64,000 nucleotides of DNA from a bacterium (GCA_029565685.1 JAKQNR010000006.1:299991-363990); one strand, 5' to 3'; positions 26,201 through 35,539 are shown, counted from the first letter of the stretch. The notes: generated from the letters alone by a model not told the origin. Program-made: numbers and translations.

Positions 26201-28904
26201 TAAAGGAAGAGGAGACCGGTTCGCTCTGACCGCTTAAGCGTATGGAATCAACCGGCGTATCCACATAGCGGCTGATCCACTCATAGCGGCCGTCGATGCC
26301 CGCCTTGCGCACCGAATGCCACTGCCGTTGTACGATCTTGATTTTAACGTTGCGGCCCGGCAGCGGCTTTCCATCCGGGGACACTGTGATCATTTGAAAC
26401 GCAAAGGGTTTGTTCGCCTGAGCAAAGGTGGTGGAAGGTTTGAGCCCGATATAAAAATCAGCCGGATGCACGGTGATCAGTGCATTGGCGCCGATGACCT
26501 GATTGCCCGGACTTTTGACATCTGCGCTCACCACCAGCTGCTGCGCCTGGTCGATATTCTCGGCTCTTGCCCGCGCAGTCAAATGATACTGGCCGTCCTG
26601 GTCGAGCACGCCTTTGCCCTGGCCGAGCTGAAGGCCGGCGTTGTCCGAGTCCTCCATCCAATCGCAAGGGCCAAACGCCCAAGACTCGTGATCCGGCGGC
26701 GCGAAACTCATCCGGTTCATGAATATCCGCCAGGCGATCTCCTGATGCGCCATGGCGGCGCCGAACAGATAGGCGCCTTTGACATGGGTCCGGACGCTGT
26801 CGCCCAGCACGACGCTTTCCTGTTCCGGAACCATGGTCACAGAAAATTCCGCAGGCCTAAACGCCTCGACGCGGAAAAAACTGTTCATGATAAAACCATA
26901 GTTCTCCTCCGTGGCCGACAGGCTTTCTGCCACCACGTCGTAATAGCCGAGCGGCGCAAGCTCGTCAAGCGCCAGATCCATGTTCAGAGAACCGAAAGAG
27001 GACACCGCCAGCGTGTCGGCGTGAATGAGCGTACCGCGAGAATCATGGATCTTGAGCCGCACCTGTTTGATGGAGGGCGGCTGCCAATCGCTGAACTTTT
27101 TTTCCCGCAACAGGCCTTTGATGTGCACGGTCTCACCGGCGCGGTACAGGTTGCGGTCGGTGAACAGAATGCCCTCTTTTTTGATCGGCTCCGGGTTCCA
27201 CTCATAGGAGATGTCGAAACGATATGGTTCGATGCCGGTCCCCCAGTCAGAGGAGGCGTAGGCGACATCCAGATCCTTGTACACGATGACCCATTGGCGC
27301 GGGGTAGACCAGCGTTCGCGCTGCTTGACTTTCAGCTCCCGCCATCCGGGCGACTCGACCAGCCCCTGCTCATCAGTCAGGCCGCTCCAAAGCTTTTGAT
27401 TGGCGTCGTCGCGGACCTCCACGCGCGCACCGACCACCGGCGAGGCGTCGGAAAGACGGGTCACCCAAATGACGTTGTTGACGGCAGAGAACTTGGCCGA
27501 CACGCCCAAGTCGGTAACCTGAAGAAAAATGCGTTTATAGCGTTCCGCCCCTTTAGAGATCCGATCATCGATCTCGGCCAGCACCAGGCCGCTTTTCCTG
27601 CCGGCCAGCAGCCAGTCCACTTCCAGAGGACGAATAGTTTTCACGTTAAGCGGATTTTCCATGGTCCAGGTGCGATCCACCATGAATAAATTGGCCGGCA
27701 GAGGTGCAGCCAGCGCGTACAGGCTGTCGGGATTGAGCAACAACGGCACCAAGCGATCAGGAGGCACCAGCCCCATGCGCAGGCCGACGCTGTTGACATT
27801 GACAAAGTAACAGGGAAAACGACGATCGCCGTTGGCTTCCAACACTCCAGCGCCGGTGTTGAGCGAAACCCGCGGAGGATAAGCGGTGGTGGTGAACGCT
27901 CCGGTGACGGGTTTGTCCAACCGATTGCCGAATTCATCGCACAACTCCTGCGAGATCGTGAACGAATAGGCGGTTTCCGGTTGGAATTCCAGCGCCAGAG
28001 ACGGACTGGAAGTGGGGTGGGTCCGCTCCGTGTAATAGTCGGGGATTTTTACTTGCGGCGTGAACGACAGATGTTCGGCCAGTTCAGAATAAGCGACCGG
28101 ATTGCTGAAGAAAAACTGAATCCCGCTGTTGGGCTGCATCACCGTAGGTTCTTTGGCATCAGCGCTGGAATAGCGAACGAAGCGCAGCGGCCCAAAAGTG
28201 GTAAACGATAACCGGCTGGTCTCTGCCACCCCCAGATCGCCCTCCGCGGCCAGCAGATTCTGCGCCACAGTCAACGTATACGTGCGGCCTTTTTTCAGCG
28301 CTGAACGCGGGGTGACTTTGATCACTCGTGTGGAATCATCCCCTAGTTGCCAGTCAAGCTCCTCCTGCGTGGGAAAGCTGAAACCAACAGGTAGAGTGAC
28401 CGTCCCGTCTAAAAGATAAATATGTCCGGCGATGCGATCGAGATCCATAGCCTGATTAAAGCGCAGAAAAAAGCTCTGATCCAGGCGAACCCGTTTGGCC
28501 TCATGGCTGGGCTTGGAACCGAGAAGGCGCGGCAAAGGCGTCTCGATGGTCCAGGTGTAGGCTTCGGCCAGCGATTGGCCGGAGATGGATGTCACGCCGG
28601 CTGGGACCGTGAGCACATAGCGCGAGGCCATCTTGAAGGGGACGTCCGGCGTGAAAGCGAGCGTGCGCGTGCCCATCCAGCGATAGATGCCTTTCACCGC
28701 GGGCCGAACGATCAAAGGCCCCTCCGTCCTTTCTGTCGGGGCTGCTTGCAGAGCGGTCATGGGTTGGTTAAAAGTGACCGTAATGGTCTGAACGTCAGTG
28801 TTGAAAGCCACAGAGCCCTGGGGAGAGACGGAAACGATCCGCAAGGGATCCACGGCGTGGCACAATGTGCAAAAAACAAGGCAGGCAAGAGCATTTATTT
28901 TCAC
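23265..28904 (-). CDS. Bacterial alpha-2-macroglobulin-type thioester protein
   Basis: A 1879-residue exported protein. The signal peptide (ALACLVFCTLCHA) has no usable lipobox, unlike the lipoprotein YfhM type. Two Ig-like domains (~residues 20-220) precede the macroglobulin domains; YRAGETVHIKGLLRE (~600) and YRPGEPVTVSVEVRD mark the MG core. WNPALMTGADGRAQV leads into the thioester domain, where Cys1375 and Gln1378 of CLEQ form the reactive thioester in YPYECLEQRLSKAL. Such proteins trap proteases, protecting the envelope. The usual partner penicillin-binding protein PbpC is absent from the window. GTG 28904 follows GGGGAG, and a promoter lies just upstream. Confidence 0.92.
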   Translation of the reverse strand: MKINALACLVFCTLCHAVDPLRIVSVSPQGSVAFNTDVQTITVTFNQPMTALQAAPTERTEGPLIVRPAVKGIYRWMGTRTLAFTPDVPFKMASRYVLTVPAGVTSISGQSLAEAYTWTIETPLPRLLGSKPSHEAKRVRLDQSFFLRFNQAMDLDRIAGHIYLLDGTVTLPVGFSFPTQEELDWQLGDDSTRVIKVTPRSALKKGRTYTLTVAQNLLAAEGDLGVAETSRLSFTTFGPLRFVRYSSADAKEPTVMQPNSGIQFFFSNPVAYSELAEHLSFTPQVKIPDYYTERTHPTSSPSLALEFQPETAYSFTISQELCDEFGNRLDKPVTGAFTTTAYPPRVSLNTGAGVLEANGDRRFPCYFVNVNSVGLRMGLVPPDRLVPLLLNPDSLYALAAPLPANLFMVDRTWTMENPLNVKTIRPLEVDWLLAGRKSGLVLAEIDDRISKGAERYKRIFLQVTDLGVSAKFSAVNNVIWVTRLSDASPVVGARVEVRDDANQKLWSGLTDEQGLVESPGWRELKVKQRERWSTPRQWVIVYKDLDVAYASSDWGTGIEPYRFDISYEWNPEPIKKEGILFTDRNLYRAGETVHIKGLLREKKFSDWQPPSIKQVRLKIHDSRGTLIHADTLAVSSFGSLNMDLALDELAPLGYYDVVAESLSATEENYGFIMNSFFRVEAFRPAEFSVTMVPEQESVVLGDSVRTHVKGAYLFGAAMAHQEIAWRIFMNRMSFAPPDHESWAFGPCDWMEDSDNAGLQLGQGKGVLDQDGQYHLTARARAENIDQAQQLVVSADVKSPGNQVIGANALITVHPADFYIGLKPSTTFAQANKPFAFQMITVSPDGKPLPGRNVKIKIVQRQWHSVRKAGIDGRYEWISRYVDTPVDSIRLSGQSEPVSSSFTLKQAGFYLLRAEGRDPAGRKTVSEVSFYATGGGYVAWEREDDDRIELVADKNRYQPGEVARVMVKSPFEKARALVTLEREGILWQQAMSLQGSTPTIEIPITESYLPNAFISVVLVHGRSSSFVFSQEGEDIGRPAFKIGYANLTVDAGSKHLQMTVKADQEEYRPGEPVTVSVEVRDHKGQPAAAEVTLAVVDRGILNLTRYELPDPYLSFYSLQPLSVETSETRLHVVEQRNYGQKGEARGGGGAEFGERESDLRRNWKSAAYWNPALMTGADGRAQVTFTLPDNLTSFKIMAVGQTLDAKFGRASNEFNVKLPLLLQTALPRFCRKGDQFEAGVVVHNYSGRKGRGMIKVEAHGITLKGVNQTEFELENGGSRAVLFPFVADRIGQAVFRFRCTLDDLSDGLEKTLTVQAPTVAQHTAVYKRVEQSVKEKLQPPADVHSELTTLEMTAASSAMAEFSGAVEYLLAYPYECLEQRLSKALPLIVSADLVKAFAIPTAGEQDYAAMVHSVLRDLVKFQNEDGGFSYWQGNGRSWPFVSAYAAYGLTLAKKAGYRIDDDMLDRALDYLRQVLNGDVSRNSFPYDDLCWKTTDCFILYVLALNDRTDTGYVEKLTTRSDDLSLTGQTYLLRTVQLLLDQPKGNVGLRIGMLKSARNAGLTANPLETRRTELVQKMMNRLRVSPTTAYFEEPEGDLVWIFHTNVRATAQCLQALLEAGADVPMAENVVRWLLTNRKDGHWSNTQENFYVLQALSSYFERYEKVEPRFEAQIKLAGRQALSFLFAGRSTHIERRTESLASFGSKPFDVEINKDGDGALYYGLRLSYFPTQFKEPMDQGMAVLKSVTPVETTFLKDGSYPIGQVFRVTLTLETPLDRYFVVLNDPLPAGLEPIQVNLAGVSAAVQRFDEQQTDWWSGFTHVEKHDDRVLLFADYLPAGVTSYSYLLRSVTKGRYTAPPTKAEEMYTPEVFGRTVSKVIDVR

Positions 28905-28934
28905 AAGTCATCTCCCCAAAAAATGTTCGCAGGT

Positions 28935-28963
28935 ACAATACAAACAGCCCGTGTGCTAAACAA
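28935..28963 (-). promoter_or_regulatory. Sigma70-type promoter for the alpha-2-macroglobulin gene
   Basis: Read on the minus strand: -35 TTGTTT (28963-28958), 17-base spacer, -10 TATTGT (28940-28935). It sits about 30 bases upstream of the GTG start and would also serve the sialidase-type gene. Confidence 0.55.
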
Positions 28964-29005
28964 AAGAATCTCGAGCGGAGGCGGCGAGGAGGAGGCGTCC
29001 TCGGC

Positions 29006-30874
29006 TCATGCCCGAACATTCAGCCGATAGACGATCCGCGTCCAGTACAATGAATCCGGTTTATGGACTTTTAGGACGATGGGGAACGCCCGCATGGCCG
29101 GAAAAGGCCAACGATATTTTTCTTTCTGTTCGCCCAGCGCACATTCCACATCTCCGCTTGTTATCTGAAGAGAGAAATGGGATTTGTTCGTTGTGATCGA
29201 TACGGTCCGAGCATCCTGAAGAGTAAATTGCATGTCGGGCCACCAGACAATCGGTTCAACGATCTGAACCGGGCGCGGTCCGTCATGATAGCGAAGATCG
29301 ACCGTTTTTTCAATCCCTCTTTCATCGAAACGGTGAGACCAACGATAAGCCACACCGCCTGGTAAAAAGTTGTGATCGCACAATTCTCCGGCCGTGCTGA
29401 CCACCATCTCCTCTTCCGCCTGTAGGGTCATTCTTCCATCGAATTCATATAAATTGGTAAAATAGCCGTTGTGGTTAACGAATTCGATGCGTGGCGTCAA
29501 AGGCAGGATTTCATCCATGGGCGGAAAATGCATGGGCTCCGAGCGATGATATTCTGTCTGACTGGAGATCTGGAAAAATCCATGATCCTGCACCCATAGA
29601 TTGCATAGAGAGCCCCCGGCCGGTCGATGCATATACTTGCTCTGAGAGCGCCTTTGCAGGTCCTGATAATGATAGTTGGCAATAGTGGCCATCATGGTTT
29701 TCGTGCGCACCAAACAAACGTCGACGGTCGGAAAATGACGCATCCATCCCGTTTCATCGCTGAACAGTTTAGGCAATGGACCGCTGCCCGGTTCCCCCCA
29801 CTCAGCCGCCAGGGCAAGATTTTTGGATCGAACAAAGGTTGGGTAGAGGCAAGGCGGCCGCGAAAAAAGCTGCCAATATTGAGGACCATAACCGATAAAA
29901 CCGTCTTTCATCATGGTGCGCAGATAAAGGAGATTCCGCCACGCGGCCGTTCGACAACGGCCTTCTCTTGCGGCAAATAAGCTGAATAAAATCTGGCATC
30001 CATCAGCCGTCTTGCTGCCATAGGTGGTCCATTTATTGGAACGAATCCCCCATGAGCCGTCGATGGCGCCGTTTGGATAGACAAAATAAAGGTGAGTGAG
30101 CAGAGAGGCATAGGTCAAACTGTCCACCAGGGAATCCTTTGTCAGGCGGGCGTAAAGCGCCAACCCCCACAGCGACATATCGATTTCATAACCGATATCG
30201 GCGCCGTATTTGACGTTGTAGGCTCGATCGCCCTCGGCGTGAATAAAACCCTCTTCATCCATCTTGGCCGCCGTCTGTCTCGCCAACCATCGGGCTTTGG
30301 TTTGATATTTTTCTTCAGGAAAAAGACGGTGCATCAAAGCCAGCGTGGCAGCCGAAGTGGCGCAGTAATTAATGCTGGCAAAGTTTGGGCTCATCACATT
30401 CGTCAAATAATCCGCAGCCTTATGCATGGCGGCTTTCCAGAGGGCCGCCTCCTGTTGCGTCAGATGCGGTTGTAGAATGGGGAACGCCGACAGCAGCATG
30501 AGCAGTTGATCGGTGGTGGTGCCGGTCCACTCCTCCGGTGTTTCCTTCCAGGAGCCGTCGGCTTGCTGTTGCAGGAGCAGCCAATGGCCCAGATTTATCG
30601 CAGCGTCCAGATAGGATCGATCGCCTGTCTCGCGATAGGCTACGGCCATGGGAAAAACCGCTTCCGCGGCGCGGGTGTGATAAACGCCGCAGGACGTGCA
30701 AAACAGGCCTCCATATTCCTTTTCGTTCTTGTGGACGTTTTGCACAGTCAGCAGGGCGTCGACCAACTGTCGCATGGTGTGCAAGCATTCGGTTTTCAAA
30801 GAAACCGTTGCCGTGTTGTTGCACGCCGGAAGGCCAAGAACCAAAACCCAAAACGCTGTTTTCTTCCATGACAT
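29006..30874 (-). CDS. Lipoprotein with alpha/alpha-toroid and C-terminal beta domain
   Basis: A 622-residue predicted lipoprotein: the N-terminal hydrophobic stretch ends in LPAC (Cys18). Residues ~30-330 are helical with paired-helix repeats (YLDAAINLGHWLLLQQQADGSW, ASINYCATSAATLALMHRLF), the pattern of (alpha/alpha) barrels in polysaccharide lyases and unsaturated-glucuronyl hydrolases. Residues ~400-620 are beta-rich. I do not recognise the exact family; a surface enzyme acting on uronic-acid or sulfated glycan is plausible but unproven. GAGGAG precedes the ATG. It is downstream of the GH106-like gene with a 200-base gap in which I see no clear signal. Confidence 0.6.
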   Translation of the reverse strand: MSWKKTAFWVLVLGLPACNNTATVSLKTECLHTMRQLVDALLTVQNVHKNEKEYGGLFCTSCGVYHTRAAEAVFPMAVAYRETGDRSYLDAAINLGHWLLLQQQADGSWKETPEEWTGTTTDQLLMLLSAFPILQPHLTQQEAALWKAAMHKAADYLTNVMSPNFASINYCATSAATLALMHRLFPEEKYQTKARWLARQTAAKMDEEGFIHAEGDRAYNVKYGADIGYEIDMSLWGLALYARLTKDSLVDSLTYASLLTHLYFVYPNGAIDGSWGIRSNKWTTYGSKTADGCQILFSLFAAREGRCRTAAWRNLLYLRTMMKDGFIGYGPQYWQLFSRPPCLYPTFVRSKNLALAAEWGEPGSGPLPKLFSDETGWMRHFPTVDVCLVRTKTMMATIANYHYQDLQRRSQSKYMHRPAGGSLCNLWVQDHGFFQISSQTEYHRSEPMHFPPMDEILPLTPRIEFVNHNGYFTNLYEFDGRMTLQAEEEMVVSTAGELCDHNFLPGGVAYRWSHRFDERGIEKTVDLRYHDGPRPVQIVEPIVWWPDMQFTLQDARTVSITTNKSHFSLQITSGDVECALGEQKEKYRWPFPAMRAFPIVLKVHKPDSLYWTRIVYRLNVRA

Positions 30875-31074
30875 ACGCGACTCCTCAGAGATCGACCGGA
30901 TCGGCCTTTTTAATCCATTCGGCCTCGAGACTAAACTCGGAGGACATGTGCATCAGAACAGCAGGCGGCCGCCCCTCTCGGTTTCAAAGAGACACCCGCC
31001 AGCGGAACGCACACCTGGCAGGATTATAAACCAAAACGAACCAGTCGCAGTGGAACCACCCTCCACCGTTCAAC

Positions 31075-33690
31075 TCAGCCGCCGATTCTCTCCAACGCTG
31101 TGAGCCGTACAGGCCCCAGCAAACCAGAGGGCATGGAAGGCCAGGCCGAAGCGTCAAAAGGCTTGTATTTGGTGTTGACGATGTTGATGTCGTAAAACTT
31201 TTTCCACTGAACGCCGCGCCGTTCCATGTCCGCGATACGGTTGGCCGCCAAATTGACCACATCGATGGTCAGCTGGTTTTCTTCTTTCAGTTCGGCGTCG
31301 TCGATCTCGCATTCAAAAGGCAGGGACCAGCAGGTGGCGATCATTTTTCCATTCAAGAACACACGGGCGCTTTCGCCCACTGCCCCCAGATCGAGCCGCC
31401 ACGCGGCCGCGGCGCGATCCGGTTTGAAAAATCGCGTCTGATAGCGCACCTCGCCGCTGAAGGCCTCTGCATTGCGCAAAGGCCATCCGGTCCATGAGGA
31501 CAGTGCGTAGACCGTTATGGAATCCGCCTGCACCCGCGGTTCTCCGTCCAGAAATCGCACCCGCCAAGGACCGGCGATCTCGAGCACCGAATTCGTTTCC
31601 CGCAACGGCGCAATAGACTGCGCCGGTCGCTTATCGGTCTGCGCAAGAAGGATGCAGCTCTGGCCGGGCTTGAGTGAAAGATAGACTCTGTTCTGCGTGT
31701 CCGTGGGCGCCGGGCTGCTCTGGCCGGTCAGTGGGTTGTACAGCGTCAACGCGGTAAAAGCCGCAACCGGCTGGATCCACTCCGCCACCGGCTGATCGCT
31801 GAGGTTGGCGATAAAATAGATCCGCTGTTTGCCCGCCGCCCGTCGAAAGTAGGACAGCCCTTTGCCGGCCAAGTCTTCGGCTCGAATGCCCCCCTCCGCC
31901 AAAGCGGCGGCGAGATTCGTTTTCACCCCCAGGGTCAGGATTTGCTCTTTGCACTTTTTCAAATGAGCCCGTCTTTGTTCGATCCGGCCAAGACCCGGAA
32001 CATCCTCAGGCAAGTGATCGCAAAACACCACCAAGGCCCCGGCTTTGATCAACCGGTAAATTTTTTCCAATGTTTTTTCCGGCATATAGCGGCAGGGGGG
32101 CACCACCAGCATTCGGGCCTGACAGCCTTTGGTCTGCAGTCTCCCTTTGCGGCAGACCACGTCCTGCAGCAGACGGTCAGAGATGTAATCAAACTGATAC
32201 CCCTGATTTTTCAGCTGGTGCGCGATTCGATAAAACTCGGTTTCATGCAGCCAACCTTCAGGATTGTGCACCTGCAAACGCAGCTGCCCATCCTGGCCGG
32301 ATTTAGCGGACCAGATATCGTGCAGAGTGAAATAAAGCAGCACGTCCGGATCCGACTGACCCTGCTGTAAAAAGGACTGACATCGGCTGATGTAGCGGTT
32401 GAGTTCAGGAAGGTCGCGCCAGAAGGGATTGAATGGATCAAACTGTGTGGAGGCGTAGAACACCCAGCCAGGATAGGCGGCATCCGCCGGCGAATAGGTC
32501 ATTCCATGATAAAAAATATGGTTGATGCCGGCCGTGAACAGTCGATCCACCTCCGGCTTGACCTGCGACAGGCTGACCTTAAAATGTTCGGCCAGCCAGG
32601 TGCAGGTCTCGGAGGCGACGAGCTTTTTGCCCGCCACATGAGCCGCAGAGGAGGCAAACTGGTTGACCAGAATATCAGGTTTACCGGACTGGCGGAAGAC
32701 GGTGGTGTCGAGGCGCAGGCCGGGGATGGGAAGCAGGCTGGAGCCGAACACCTCGGTTTCCGGAATATCGGCCGCACTGTAGAGATCCAGAAGATTGCCC
32801 GGACTGCCATGAGCCTGATTGCGGGTGATGGTTTGATAGTGGTGAGACCACTGCACCCATGGTCGAGTAAAACGATCCAACAGCAGATCCGACACGGTTT
32901 CGCGTAAATCGCAGAGCACGCGTCCTTTGGTCTCCGTACCGGCTGCACCGCAAAAAGCGTGCAGCCATCGGCTGAAATCATAGCCACGGCGTTTGTTGAA
33001 TTCCGCCAGAAAATCATCTGTGCCGTTGCAGCCCGCAGCTTCGAACGAATCGTGATAAAAAGCGCGCGGCAACACCCCCGCATACCCGCTCAGGGCGCTG
33101 TCGAACCTGGCTAAATAAGTGCGCACTGCGCGGGAAGAGAGGTAATCGATCACCCACCCCTCGCCGCCCGGCGCCGCCCGTTTGACCCGCATGCCTGTCG
33201 GTTTTTCCAGCAACGCAAAATATTCAGCGCCGCCGGTGGAATCCACCGCGACGATCCGTTCGCCGGTTTGTTTCGCCTCCTGCAGCGAGGCGCATCTTTT
33301 CACGCGCCAGGTTTTTGCTGCATCCTGCTGCTGGATCCAGGGTCCGCCGTAGGGCCAGCCGGTGCCAAGGGTCATGTCCACTCCCAAGCCCAACCGGCCG
33401 GCCTCCTTGACCGTATGCGATAGCATGGCCAGCCAGCGCTCGCTGAGAAACGGAATAAAGCGGCTCTCCTCGCCGCGGACGCCGTAAATGGGTATGATAT
33501 GCACGCCGCCGAAACCGGCCTGCTGATAGAGCTGCAGCTGACGGCTGAGGTTGGCCTCATCTACAGCGCTGCCCATCCACCACCAGTAGACCCAGGGTCT
33601 GGTTTCGTTAGACTCGACGGATTCTATCGTCGACTGGACGGCGAAAGAGGCGGCGTACAGGCAGAGCAGCAACAGACACATTTTTTTCAT
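31075..33690 (-). CDS. Secreted GH106-like alpha-L-rhamnosidase-type glycosidase
   Basis: An 871-residue exported enzyme with a signal peptide at residues 1-18. The opening RPWVYWWWMGSAVDEANLSRQL and GFGGVHIIPIYGVRGEE, then GTGWPYGGPWI, are characteristic of GH106 and related uncharacterised glycosyl hydrolases with a TIM barrel. The C-terminal ~150 residues form a GH2-type sugar-binding jelly roll (YQTRFFKPDR, LDLGAVGESARVFLNGK). GH106 enzymes release L-rhamnose from pectin RG-I/II or gum side chains. It is somewhat shorter than classical members. CAGGA precedes the ATG, and neighbouring genes are also exported glycan-active proteins. Confidence 0.78.
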   Translation of the reverse strand: MKKMCLLLLCLYAASFAVQSTIESVESNETRPWVYWWWMGSAVDEANLSRQLQLYQQAGFGGVHIIPIYGVRGEESRFIPFLSERWLAMLSHTVKEAGRLGLGVDMTLGTGWPYGGPWIQQQDAAKTWRVKRCASLQEAKQTGERIVAVDSTGGAEYFALLEKPTGMRVKRAAPGGEGWVIDYLSSRAVRTYLARFDSALSGYAGVLPRAFYHDSFEAAGCNGTDDFLAEFNKRRGYDFSRWLHAFCGAAGTETKGRVLCDLRETVSDLLLDRFTRPWVQWSHHYQTITRNQAHGSPGNLLDLYSAADIPETEVFGSSLLPIPGLRLDTTVFRQSGKPDILVNQFASSAAHVAGKKLVASETCTWLAEHFKVSLSQVKPEVDRLFTAGINHIFYHGMTYSPADAAYPGWVFYASTQFDPFNPFWRDLPELNRYISRCQSFLQQGQSDPDVLLYFTLHDIWSAKSGQDGQLRLQVHNPEGWLHETEFYRIAHQLKNQGYQFDYISDRLLQDVVCRKGRLQTKGCQARMLVVPPCRYMPEKTLEKIYRLIKAGALVVFCDHLPEDVPGLGRIEQRRAHLKKCKEQILTLGVKTNLAAALAEGGIRAEDLAGKGLSYFRRAAGKQRIYFIANLSDQPVAEWIQPVAAFTALTLYNPLTGQSSPAPTDTQNRVYLSLKPGQSCILLAQTDKRPAQSIAPLRETNSVLEIAGPWRVRFLDGEPRVQADSITVYALSSWTGWPLRNAEAFSGEVRYQTRFFKPDRAAAAWRLDLGAVGESARVFLNGKMIATCWSLPFECEIDDAELKEENQLTIDVVNLAANRIADMERRGVQWKKFYDINIVNTKYKPFDASAWPSMPSGLLGPVRLTALERIGG

Positions 33691-33871
33691 ACGTATTCCT
33701 GTTCACTCGGTTGAGCCGATGGTGATCCTGCTTTGTCAAAGAAAACATTCTCTCCGCGGTTTAAAAGGGCGTCGCCCGCTCTGCAAGATTTCCTCTGCTG
33801 CAGGCCCGCCGGAGCAGGCTTCTGATGGGCGGCCTCATGCGCCGCCGGTCGGTCCATGCCGGGCAGGTTTT

Positions 33872-34870
33872 CTATTTGAACGGCTCAAGAAATTTCAAAA
33901 ACTCTTTGGCCGTACGGTCCAGGTTGTCGATGGAGCCGCCGCCATCCAGCACTTCGCACATCTCATAGGCGATGCAACCCTGATAGCCGATCTCCTTCAG
34001 CGCATGGATGAATGTTTTATAATCGATGATACCTTCGGGATCGGTCATGGCCGTAGCGCGAATGACGTCATCCTGGCGCAGATAATTAGTCAACTCGTTG
34101 GCATAGTGATAGCGGGGATGCCGCCGGTACTGCGCACAGATCGTGTGCACCAGGTAGGGCTTCATTTTGATCACTGATTGCCGGATCTCCTGCGGCGTCA
34201 ATCCCTCCAACGTCGGCGACCAGGCATCCCACCCGGCCAGGACATTGGGCAGATTGACCTCCTTGAGCAGCCAGAACATGGCCTCATGATGCAAAGCGAT
34301 ATCATGGTGGTTCTGCACCACCAGCGTGACGCCGTATTTTGCCGCCTCTCTGCCTGCCAGTTTCAAACCCTCCAGCACCTGGCTGTACTGCTTGTCATAA
34401 GGAATTCCCGGACGTTCATAGCCGGTAAAGATGCGCACCATGTCGCAGCCGAGATCGTGGGCCAGCCGTGCGACCTCGCCGACATAAGCCGCCTGAATGT
34501 CGATGTTGGGAATGCCGGGTTTGTCGATGCCGGCGGTGAAATCGGAATAGCCGGCCAGACAGACCAGTTTCAGATCCAATTCGGCCAGGCGCGCTCTGAG
34601 CTTTTTTCGTGCCGCTTCGTCATAGTCCAACGGCGACAGGTGAGGCCGTTTGGCCATGATCATCACATTGTGATAACCCAACTCTTTGGCTTTGAGCAGG
34701 AATTGATCCAGAGTCAGCTGCGCCTGACCGCGCCAAAGCCCGGCGTAGCCGATGGAGTGCAGGCAGGGTTTGACGGAGAAATCCTCGGCCTTCCCAGTGG
34801 GCGTCTTTTGCGCCCAGGCCACGGCAGCGGCGCACAAGCACATCCCGAGAAAGAACAATGACCGTTTCAT
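33872..34870 (-). CDS. Exported sugar phosphate isomerase/epimerase (xylose-isomerase-like TIM barrel)
   Basis: A 332-residue AP-endonuclease-2/xylose-isomerase-like barrel with an N-terminal signal peptide (SLFFLGMCLCAAAVAWAQ). Barrel motifs include SIGYAGLWRGQ, LVCLAGYSDFTAGI, DMVRIFTGYERPG, LVVQNHHDI and CIAYEMCEVL. The conserved acidic and histidine metal ligands of the family appear as QNHHD and YEMCE. Secreted members of this family are common next to Gfo/Idh/MocA dehydrogenases and DUF1080 proteins, as found elsewhere in this window. ATG 34870 follows AAAGGA; the longer frame to 34960 has no signal peptide at its start. Confidence 0.8.
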   Translation of the reverse strand: MKRSLFFLGMCLCAAAVAWAQKTPTGKAEDFSVKPCLHSIGYAGLWRGQAQLTLDQFLLKAKELGYHNVMIMAKRPHLSPLDYDEAARKKLRARLAELDLKLVCLAGYSDFTAGIDKPGIPNIDIQAAYVGEVARLAHDLGCDMVRIFTGYERPGIPYDKQYSQVLEGLKLAGREAAKYGVTLVVQNHHDIALHHEAMFWLLKEVNLPNVLAGWDAWSPTLEGLTPQEIRQSVIKMKPYLVHTICAQYRRHPRYHYANELTNYLRQDDVIRATAMTDPEGIIDYKTFIHALKEIGYQGCIAYEMCEVLDGGGSIDNLDRTAKEFLKFLEPFK

Positions 34871-34937
34871 TTGCTTTCCTTTATATTGATTCGATTCAAC
34901 GTGTCCTGCGAATAAATCGAGTGGTCGCGCTCTGCCC

Positions 34938-35303
34938 TTAGAGTGCCGGGGAGTGAGCAAAAAGATATATCAGCAGAGCCGCTAGAATGACCGCCAGAAC
35001 AATGACGAGCCAGAAGAGCAACTGCACGCGGGACTCTAGGATGCGCAGGCTGTCGATGAGTCGTTGCTGCTGTTCAGCCAGCTGAGCGACCAGAGCGGCC
35101 TGCCTGGCCTCATTCTCCTCCAGCTGCAGCACCCGCCGGGAGAGGCCCGCGGCGGGAACATCATCCTTCGCCGCTCCGGGCGATTGGATGGCCGTGGGTT
35201 TGCCCAGGTTGCGCAGCAGCTCTTTTGCCGTTTCCACGACCGTGGGAACATAGGGAAGAATGCTCTTCCAGGGTATTTTTATCAAAGCGTAACCCAAACC
35301 CAT
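34938..35303 (-). CDS. Tail-anchored coiled-coil membrane protein
   Basis: A 121-residue protein with a short amphipathic start, a predicted coiled coil (~residues 55-92: LQLEENEARQAALVAQLAEQ) and one C-terminal membrane segment (~95-116, LLFWLVIVLAVILAALLIYLF). No enzymatic motif and no family name come to mind. It lies between the isomerase (68 bases downstream) and the divergent cyclic-nucleotide-binding gene. GAGG precedes the ATG. Confidence 0.6.
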   Translation of the reverse strand: MGLGYALIKIPWKSILPYVPTVVETAKELLRNLGKPTAIQSPGAAKDDVPAAGLSRRVLQLEENEARQAALVAQLAEQQQRLIDSLRILESRVQLLFWLVIVLAVILAALLIYLFAHSPAL

Positions 35304-35414
35304 TGAACACCTCGCAGAATAATCCAGCGTCGGCCGGCGTCGGCCGATCGATCGCTTCAGCCGATCTTACCTCAAAATATACAAATTATAATTCAAGGAC
35401 CAATGATTTTTTTC

Positions 35415-35443
35415 TTGATAAACAGCCCGATAAATGCTAATTT
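35415..35443 (+). promoter_or_regulatory. Promoter for the cyclic-nucleotide-binding gene
   Basis: -35 TTGATA (35415-35420), 17-base spacer, -10 TAATTT (35438-35443). The -10 also fits the Bacteroidetes TAnnTTT form. It is about 97 bases before the TTG start at 35540 in an AT-rich divergent region. Confidence 0.5.
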
Positions 35444-35539
35444 TTATGCATATGTTCGGCCGCTGCACGCACACAATCGAAGACGAGCTTGGGTCGGCCG
35501 CATGGAAAACGACGCCTCTTTCCTGCAAAAGGAGCGATC

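Noticed and set aside
26316..27689. 457-codon open frame on the plus strand
   Set aside because: Antisense of the alpha-2-macroglobulin gene with no motif or start signal.
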